A DNA stretch of 64,000 bases from Lachnospiraceae bacterium C10 (GTDB lineage Bacteria > Bacillota > Clostridia > Lachnospirales > Lachnospiraceae), in NCBI GenBank assembly GCA_900100095.1, contig FMTN01000018.1, forward strand, positions 1 through 64,000, written 5' to 3'. The position numbers and the translations under genes are program-made. This document shows positions 61,506-64,000 of the stretch, in pieces. The notes beneath the pieces were generated by a model. That model saw nothing but the letters and a program-made list of their open reading frames with translations. It did no database searches and was not told the origin of the DNA. Numbering within the stretch: position 1 is the stretch's first letter; the number at the start of each line of letters is the position of its first letter.

Positions 61506-62906
61506 TTATGCTCTCGCCTCAAGACTCTCATTGTCCTTCAGATAATTCTTCGAATATGCAATCTGTCTCTCCATAGCTGCCTTGCCCGGTGCCCCGATTG
61601 TAAGACGTTTGTCTACGCAGGTCTTAACCGAAATCGCATGGAAGACATCCTCTTCAATAACAGAAGAAAACTGCTGCAATTCTTCCAGACTCATGTCATC
61701 AATTGCAATATTGCGTTCAATGCAGGCTAAAACCACCTGACCCACAATGCCATGTGCGTCACGGAACGGAACACCCTTGACCACCAGATAATCCGCCAGA
61801 TCCGTTGCATTGGTGAATCCGTGGCGGGCACTGTCTTCCATAACATCCCGATTGAATTTCATGGTGGACAGCATGCCATCAAACAGACTGATGCAACCCT
61901 TCACGGTATCCATCGCGTCAAAGGCGATCTCCTTGTCCTCCTGCATATCCTTGTTATATGCCAGCGGAATACCCTTCATTGTGGTAAGAATCTGCATCAG
62001 CGCACCGTACACACGTCCCGTCTTGCCCCGGACAAGCTCCGCAATATCCGGATTCTTCTTCTGCGGCATGATCGAACTTCCGGTGCTGTAGGCGTCATCG
62101 ATCTCCACAAAACGGTACTCATTGCTGTTCCAGATGATGACCTCCTCTGAAAAACGTGACAGATGCATCATAATCGTTGATGCCGCCGACAGAAATTCAA
62201 TCAGGTAATCACGATCGGATACACCGTCCATGGAGTTCGCTGTCGGGCCGTAAAAACCGAGGGCCTGTGCTGTCATGTCCCGATCCAGGGGATATGTTGT
62301 ACCGGCCAGTGCACCGCTTCCCAACGGACAGTAGTTCATACGCTCATAGATATCATGCAGGCGGGTACGGTCTCTGCGGAACATCTCAAAATATGCCCCC
62401 ATATGATGAGCCAGCGTAATAGGCTGAGCCTTCTGAAGATGGGTAAATCCCGGCATGATGGTGTCAAGATTTTCCTCCATGACTTTAAGAATGGTTTCGA
62501 GGAAATGGTATAAAAGACCATCCGTCTCCTTCACCTGTCTGCGTGTAAAAAGACGCATATCCAGTGCCACCTGGTCGTTACGGCTTCGACCTGTATGAAG
62601 GCGCTTGCCGGCATCTCCGATTCTCTCAATCAGGTTGGCCTCAACAAAACTGTGGATGTCCTCATATTCCTCGGTTATCTCAAGCTTATGATGCTCAACA
62701 TCGTAAAGGATCTCATCCAATCCCTTAAGGATTGCATCCCGATCCTCCTGCGAGATAATCTTCTGCTTTGCAAGCATCTTCACGTGTGCACGGCTGCCTT
62801 CCACATCCTCACGGAAAAATTTCTGATCGAATCCGATGGATGCATTAAAAGCATACACCAGCTGATCCGTTTCTTTTGTAAAACGTCCGCCCCATAACTG
62901 TGCCAT
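61506..62906 (-). CDS. argH: Argininosuccinate lyase
   Basis: 466 residues, the normal length. It splits argininosuccinate into arginine and fumarate. The signature GSSIMPQKKNPD holds the catalytic Ser loop; TGRSRNDQVALDMRL and HLQKAQPITLAHH are also present. The start is ATG 62906, nine bases after GGAGGT; a TTG two codons earlier is too close to the site. argG and other arginine genes are not in the window. No clear terminator is seen before the NifU-like gene promoter region. Confidence 0.96.
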   Translation of the reverse strand: MAQLWGGRFTKETDQLVYAFNASIGFDQKFFREDVEGSRAHVKMLAKQKIISQEDRDAILKGLDEILYDVEHHKLEITEEYEDIHSFVEANLIERIGDAGKRLHTGRSRNDQVALDMRLFTRRQVKETDGLLYHFLETILKVMEENLDTIMPGFTHLQKAQPITLAHHMGAYFEMFRRDRTRLHDIYERMNYCPLGSGALAGTTYPLDRDMTAQALGFYGPTANSMDGVSDRDYLIEFLSAASTIMMHLSRFSEEVIIWNSNEYRFVEIDDAYSTGSSIMPQKKNPDIAELVRGKTGRVYGALMQILTTMKGIPLAYNKDMQEDKEIAFDAMDTVKGCISLFDGMLSTMKFNRDVMEDSARHGFTNATDLADYLVVKGVPFRDAHGIVGQVVLACIERNIAIDDMSLEELQQFSSVIEEDVFHAISVKTCVDKRLTIGAPGKAAMERQIAYSKNYLKDNESLEARA

Positions 62907-62973
62907 GAACAAACCTCCTGTTGTACTTCTTTTCTTTTTCCTTTATTTATGTAAAACCCTGTCGGGTTCTGCA

Positions 62974-63630
62974 TCAATTCCAATCTTCCTTAGCTTCCTT
63001 GGCTGCCTTCTGTACCTGCCGTTCTCTCTTGGAAAAAACACAGCCACAATAATCCTGCCGGTAGATCCCGTATTCTTTTGATAACTGACAGCTTCGAAGA
63101 TAACCATTGTTCTTTTTAAAATCGCTGACAAGCCATCGGCTGCCATAACGCTGCGCTTCTTCTTCTCCAATGGTATTCAAAAGAGCTGCATCCTTCATCG
63201 GTGAAATTGTAAGCGTGGTGGTAAAATAATCCATTCCAAGTTCTGCTGCCTTCTTCGCTGTTTCACCTAAACGAAGTTCAAAGCATTTTGTGCATCGCTT
63301 CCCGCGCTCCGGTTCCTCTTCCAATCCCTTTGCCACATCATAAAAACGATTCTTCTCATAATCGCCTTCGATGAATGTCACCGGATATTTCGTCGGAAAT
63401 TTCCGAATGAATTCCTGCTGTTCTATCACTCTCTGTGCATACTCCTCATCCGGATAAATATTCGGATTGTAGTAAAAAACCGTCACATAAAAGAACTGTG
63501 ACAAGTACTCGATACAGTAAGAACTGCAAGGTGCACAGCAACTGTGCAAAAGAAGGGTAGGAACCTCTCCTTCCTCCTTTAACACCTTAAGCTGCGCCTC
63601 AAGTTCCTTTTGATAATTACGCTTCATCAT
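62974..63630 (-). CDS. queH: Epoxyqueuosine reductase QueH
   Basis: 218 residues of the DUF208 family. QueH performs the last step of queuosine synthesis, reducing epoxyqueuosine in tRNA. It binds an Fe-S cluster and iron through HSCCAPCSSYC, RCTKCFELRL and YCGCVFS, all visible. The start is one of two adjacent ATG codons (63630, 63627), overlapping the end of the upstream membrane-protein gene. A longer in-frame extension would overlap that gene almost fully and is unlikely. It complements queA at 32631. Confidence 0.92.
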   Translation of the reverse strand: MMKRNYQKELEAQLKVLKEEGEVPTLLLHSCCAPCSSYCIEYLSQFFYVTVFYYNPNIYPDEEYAQRVIEQQEFIRKFPTKYPVTFIEGDYEKNRFYDVAKGLEEEPERGKRCTKCFELRLGETAKKAAELGMDYFTTTLTISPMKDAALLNTIGEEEAQRYGSRWLVSDFKKNNGYLRSCQLSKEYGIYRQDYCGCVFSKRERQVQKAAKEAKEDWN

Positions 63631-63943
63631 GCTTCTGATCCCATACATACAAAAGCAGAATGCCCGCTGCATATAAAAGTGCCATAACAACCATGAACAT
63701 ACCCTGTGTGGTCATATAACCCAGACAGATCTGTGCAGTCATTACCAGCACATGAATGTACAACGGCACCTTATGAAGACATGCTGTCAAAAATGCTTCC
63801 AGAATCGCAAATGTTCCAACCAGAAAGACCGGTTCTTTTGCACCAAAGGTTGCAATTAAAACAGCTACGATCAATAACAGAACATACCCTCCCATATACT
63901 GAAAGGAAAGGGGAATTTTCTTCAGCTTTGTATCGTTATTCAT
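63617..63943 (-). CDS. Small membrane protein of unknown function
   Basis: 108 residues with four hydrophobic segments (about 17-35, 40-55, 60-76 and 80-100) and charged ends. I do not recognise a family. AGGAGG lies five bases before the ATG. Its last codons overlap the start of queH, so they are cotranscribed. A TATACT at 63976-63981 may be the -10 of its promoter; the -35 would fall at the window edge. Confidence 0.7.
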   Translation of the reverse strand: MNNDTKLKKIPLSFQYMGGYVLLLIVAVLIATFGAKEPVFLVGTFAILEAFLTACLHKVPLYIHVLVMTAQICLGYMTTQGMFMVVMALLYAAGILLLYVWDQKHDEA

Positions 63944-64000
63944 AGTACCTCCTATACTGTAACTCAGTTCTTTCTAGTATATCTTTTTTTCCGGAAAATG

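Noticed and set aside
1-64000. tRNA, rRNA, prophage or conjugative genes
   Set aside because: None was recognised by reading the gaps and gene products; a tRNAscan-type search would confirm.

Overview
The window looks like the chromosome of a Gram-positive anaerobe of the Clostridia, most likely a Lachnospiraceae-type gut bacterium. The evidence is a Firmicute-type division cluster (mraZ-rsmH-ftsL-pbp-mraY-murD-ftsW-divIB-ftsZ), strong AGGAGG-type ribosome binding sites with frequent TTG/GTG starts, an ATP-type PEP carboxykinase, a GGGtGRT protein beside a NifU-like scaffold, and many c-di-GMP and hybrid-kinase signalling proteins. Nearly all genes are on the minus strand. Only 42.0-45.2 kb, 47.1-47.9 kb, 51.3-52.2 kb and 55.6-56.6 kb are on the plus strand. 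No rRNA, tRNA, CRISPR array or prophage was seen. The only clear mobile element is an IS1380-type end cut by the left edge.

Layout. 0-0.3 kb: IS1380-like end. 0.4-3.0 kb: a metallophosphoesterase and an unusual cytoplasmic BMP-domain protein. 3.2-9.4 kb: a signalling operon of hybrid histidine kinase with an exported CBM2-like domain, a two-receiver response regulator, a degenerate HD-GYP protein and a membrane protein. 9.5-15.3 kb: a domain-swapped GH3 glycosidase and a BvgS-like hybrid kinase whose phospho-acceptor His is a Tyr. 15.3-21.6 kb: DNA polymerase I with a decayed 5' nuclease domain, an M24 aminopeptidase and a beta-CASP metallo-hydrolase. 21.8-31.5 kb: the division and cell-wall cluster, headed by a promoter flanked by two inverted four-repeat MraZ-box arrays. 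31.7-37.3 kb: pheS-pheT-queA-lgt. 37.3-40.0 kb: a structured, terminator-ended leader-like RNA, a MATE exporter and a DUF3737 beta-helix protein. 40.2-45.2 kb: divergent pckA and citrate synthase, then a CheY/CheX-type pair in which the CheX-like protein carries four MshEN-like repeats. 45.3-51.0 kb: thrC, an AP2-domain protein, mscL with a zinc ribbon, a second MATE exporter and a GT2 glycosyltransferase. 51.2-59.3 kb: a secreted protein, PPi-type phosphofructokinase, an EAL phosphodiesterase, azlCD, a secreted transglutaminase-like protein, a patatin and a Dabb protein. 59.6-64 kb: the GGGtGRT/NifU-like pair, argH, queH and a small membrane protein.

How the genes fit together. The division cluster appears to be one long transcription unit with very short gaps, probably autoregulated by MraZ. 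Several signalling proteins point to c-di-GMP: an EAL phosphodiesterase with all expected residues, an HD-GYP protein missing key histidines, and a CheX-like protein with possible c-di-GMP-binding repeats. Both kinases beside the GH3 enzyme have exported ligand-binding domains, so sensing of sugars or other small molecules is plausible, but this is inference. The items most worth following up are the MraZ-box double array, the RNA in front of the MATE gene, the MshEN-CheX fusion, the Tyr-for-His kinase, the ParB-like/BMP fusion and the GGGtGRT/NifU-like pair.
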